64,000 nt of DNA from Mesorhizobium sp. (GTDB lineage Bacteria > Pseudomonadota > Alphaproteobacteria > Rhizobiales > Rhizobiaceae), in NCBI GenBank assembly GCA_004017535.1, contig SAJS01000011.1:62001-126000 (forward strand), given 5' to 3'. The translations under genes were made by a program, and so were the position numbers. Within the stretch, counting starts at the first letter, position 1, and each line of letters opens with the position of its first letter. This document shows positions 63,042 through 64,000 of this stretch, piece after piece. The notes below the pieces were generated by a model that did not search any database, was not told the origin of the DNA, and worked only from the letters and a program-made list of their open reading frames with translations.

Positions 63042-63206
63042 CCCCCTCTGGCCTGCCGGACATCTCCCCCTCAAGGGGGGAGATTGGACGTCACACCGGC
63101 CTTCGCCAATCTTCAGCGTCGAAGAGAGGGCGAGGTTGTAGAAACTGCTAATCTCCCCCCTTGAGGGGGAGATGTCCGGCAGGACAGAGAGGGGGGCGAA
63201 GGAACT
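63040..63206. repeat. MITE-like palindromic repeat, complete copy
   Basis: Left end CACCCCCCTCTGGCCTGCCGG and right end CCGGCAGGACAGAGAGGGGGG flank a divergent centre, as in the copies near 17.6 and 18.5 kb. It separates lemA from the TPM gene and touches the TPM start codon. Confidence 0.85.
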
Positions 63207-63235
63207 CAAGGCTGGCTCGATAAGCTAAGTCGCTC

Positions 63236-63880
63236 TCACCCACCCTGCTTGGTGGTGCTCGTGCCGAAATCGACCTTCGGCACCTGCATCTTGTCTTCGT
63301 CGACCGTGAAGTTGGCGAAGGGCTCGTTGCCGCGGAACCAGAAGGTCGCCCACAGCACGGAGGGGAAGGTCTTCAGCGTCAGATTGTAGTCCCTGACGGC
63401 CTGGATGTAGTCGCGCCGCGCAACCGCGATGCGGTTCTCGGTGCCTTCGAGCTGCGCCTGCAGCGCGAGGAAATTCTGGTTGGCCTTGAGGTCGGGATAG
63501 GCCTCCGAGACCGCGATCAGCCGCGACAGCGCGCTGGTCAGCCCGGCCTGGGCATCCTGGAACTTCTTCAGCGCTTCGGGATCCTTCAGCGTCTCCGGCG
63601 TCACCGTGATCTGCGTTGCCTTGGCGCGCGCCTGAACAACCGCGTCGAGCGTGTCCTTCTCATGCGAGGCATAGCCCTTCACCGTCTCGACCAGGTTCGG
63701 GATCAGATCGGAACGGCGCTGATACTGATTGAGCACCTCGCTCCAGGCCGCCCTGGCGTTCTCTTCCGCCGTCGGAATGGTGTTGTAGCCGCAGCCGGCG
63801 AGCAGCGGCAGCACGAAGACCATCATCAGGAAAGCAGGCAGGCTGCGGAAGACGGAAGGTGAGAGGCGCTCGGTAATCAT
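63236..63880 (-). CDS. lemA: LemA-family protein
   Basis: A 214-residue LemA protein starting MITERLSPSVF, with a signal-like FLMMVFVLPLLAGCGYNTIP that ends in a lipobox (LAGC). The helical body has the family pattern SEVLNQYQRRSDLIPNLVET, VKGYASHEKDTLDAVVQARA and a final AVRDYNLTLKTFPS. The function is unknown, but lemA is often next to TPM/YgcG genes, as here. The ATG at 63880 is preferred over an 18-codon extension. Confidence 0.92.
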   Translation of the reverse strand: MITERLSPSVFRSLPAFLMMVFVLPLLAGCGYNTIPTAEENARAAWSEVLNQYQRRSDLIPNLVETVKGYASHEKDTLDAVVQARAKATQITVTPETLKDPEALKKFQDAQAGLTSALSRLIAVSEAYPDLKANQNFLALQAQLEGTENRIAVARRDYIQAVRDYNLTLKTFPSVLWATFWFRGNEPFANFTVDEDKMQVPKVDFGTSTTKQGG

Positions 63881-64000
63881 GAATGGTCCCTCGACAGAAG
63901 TTGCATGCGAAGCATTACCACAATCCACGCGCAAGAAAATGTCCGACGCATGACGCCGGTCCCAGTTCAGCCGTGAGCCACTGTGAATGGCGGCGCGAAC
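63881..64000. other. Right end of window, upstream of lemA
   Basis: Only the presumed lemA promoter region is visible. No gene is recognised before the window ends. Confidence 0.4.

Noticed and set aside
63042-63209. N-terminal extension of the TPM protein through the repeat
   Set aside because: The residues are translation of the MITE-like repeat; similar peptides appear in other copies of the repeat, and the signal peptide starts after it.

Overview
The window reads as ordinary chromosome from a GC-rich alphaproteobacterium of the order Rhizobiales, most probably Mesorhizobium or a close Phyllobacteriaceae relative. This rests on protein content and gene order (rimM-trmD-rplS-leuC, hemC-hemD-mic60-hemY, a MucR regulator with a C-x2-D-x9-H-x3-H finger, a CenR-type regulator, ohr/ohrR) and on many short palindromic intergenic repeats. 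It is inference from recognised families; no database search was run. I found no rRNA, tRNA, CRISPR array, prophage, transposase or plasmid gene.

Layout. 1-7.6 kb: the N-terminal part of xerC, rimM-trmD, a TSUP exporter, rplS, the ohr-ohrR peroxide pair with its operator, an amino-acid ABC transporter lacking an ATPase gene, and a methyltransferase. 7.7-13.5 kb: leuC, two neighbouring membrane GGDEF proteins without c-di-GMP I-sites, and secreted proteins including an MliC-like lysozyme-inhibitor domain. 13.7-17.6 kb: sdhCDAB with a DUF3052 gene wedged between sdhA and sdhB. 17.8-25.6 kb: DUF480, OsmC and YCII proteins, a UbiH-type hydroxylase, tesB, and glnK-amtB behind a sigma-54 promoter. 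25.7-34.1 kb: ftsK under a full CtrA box, a LolA-like protein, xthA, a cNMP-binding protein, cenR, an L,D-transpeptidase and a GcvA-like LysR regulator; this stretch carries a 145-bp palindromic repeat placed at gene ends.

34.1-44.5 kb: a minus-strand block ending in gpsA-tsaD, then the divergent hemC-hemD-mic60-hemY run followed by TerB-like and glutamine-amidotransferase genes. 44.5-46.0 kb: a three-gene minus-strand operon (coiled-coil protein, YqjD-like anchor, YqjE/holin-like protein) preceded by a perfect FNR/FixK box at the expected -41.5 position. 46.3-55.5 kb: an MFS exporter, an aminotransferase, mucR, then a carbohydrate unit (GH15 glucoamylase, gnd, zwf, ROK glucokinase) that could take glucan to ribulose-5-phosphate. 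55.7-60.1 kb: a CUT2 sugar ABC transporter. 60.2-64 kb: ppa, a GNAT acetyltransferase, two TPM-domain proteins and lemA.

No new multi-gene defence or biosynthetic system is visible. The most interesting material is non-coding: four families of palindromic repeats. One is a 145-bp element whose collapsed form is a 44-bp palindrome just after ftsK. A second class has unrelated arm sequences but the same bulge-and-loop architecture. A third, MITE-like family appears to supply the start codon of a TPM gene. The FixK-box-driven YqjD/YqjE-like operon is the best protein-level lead.
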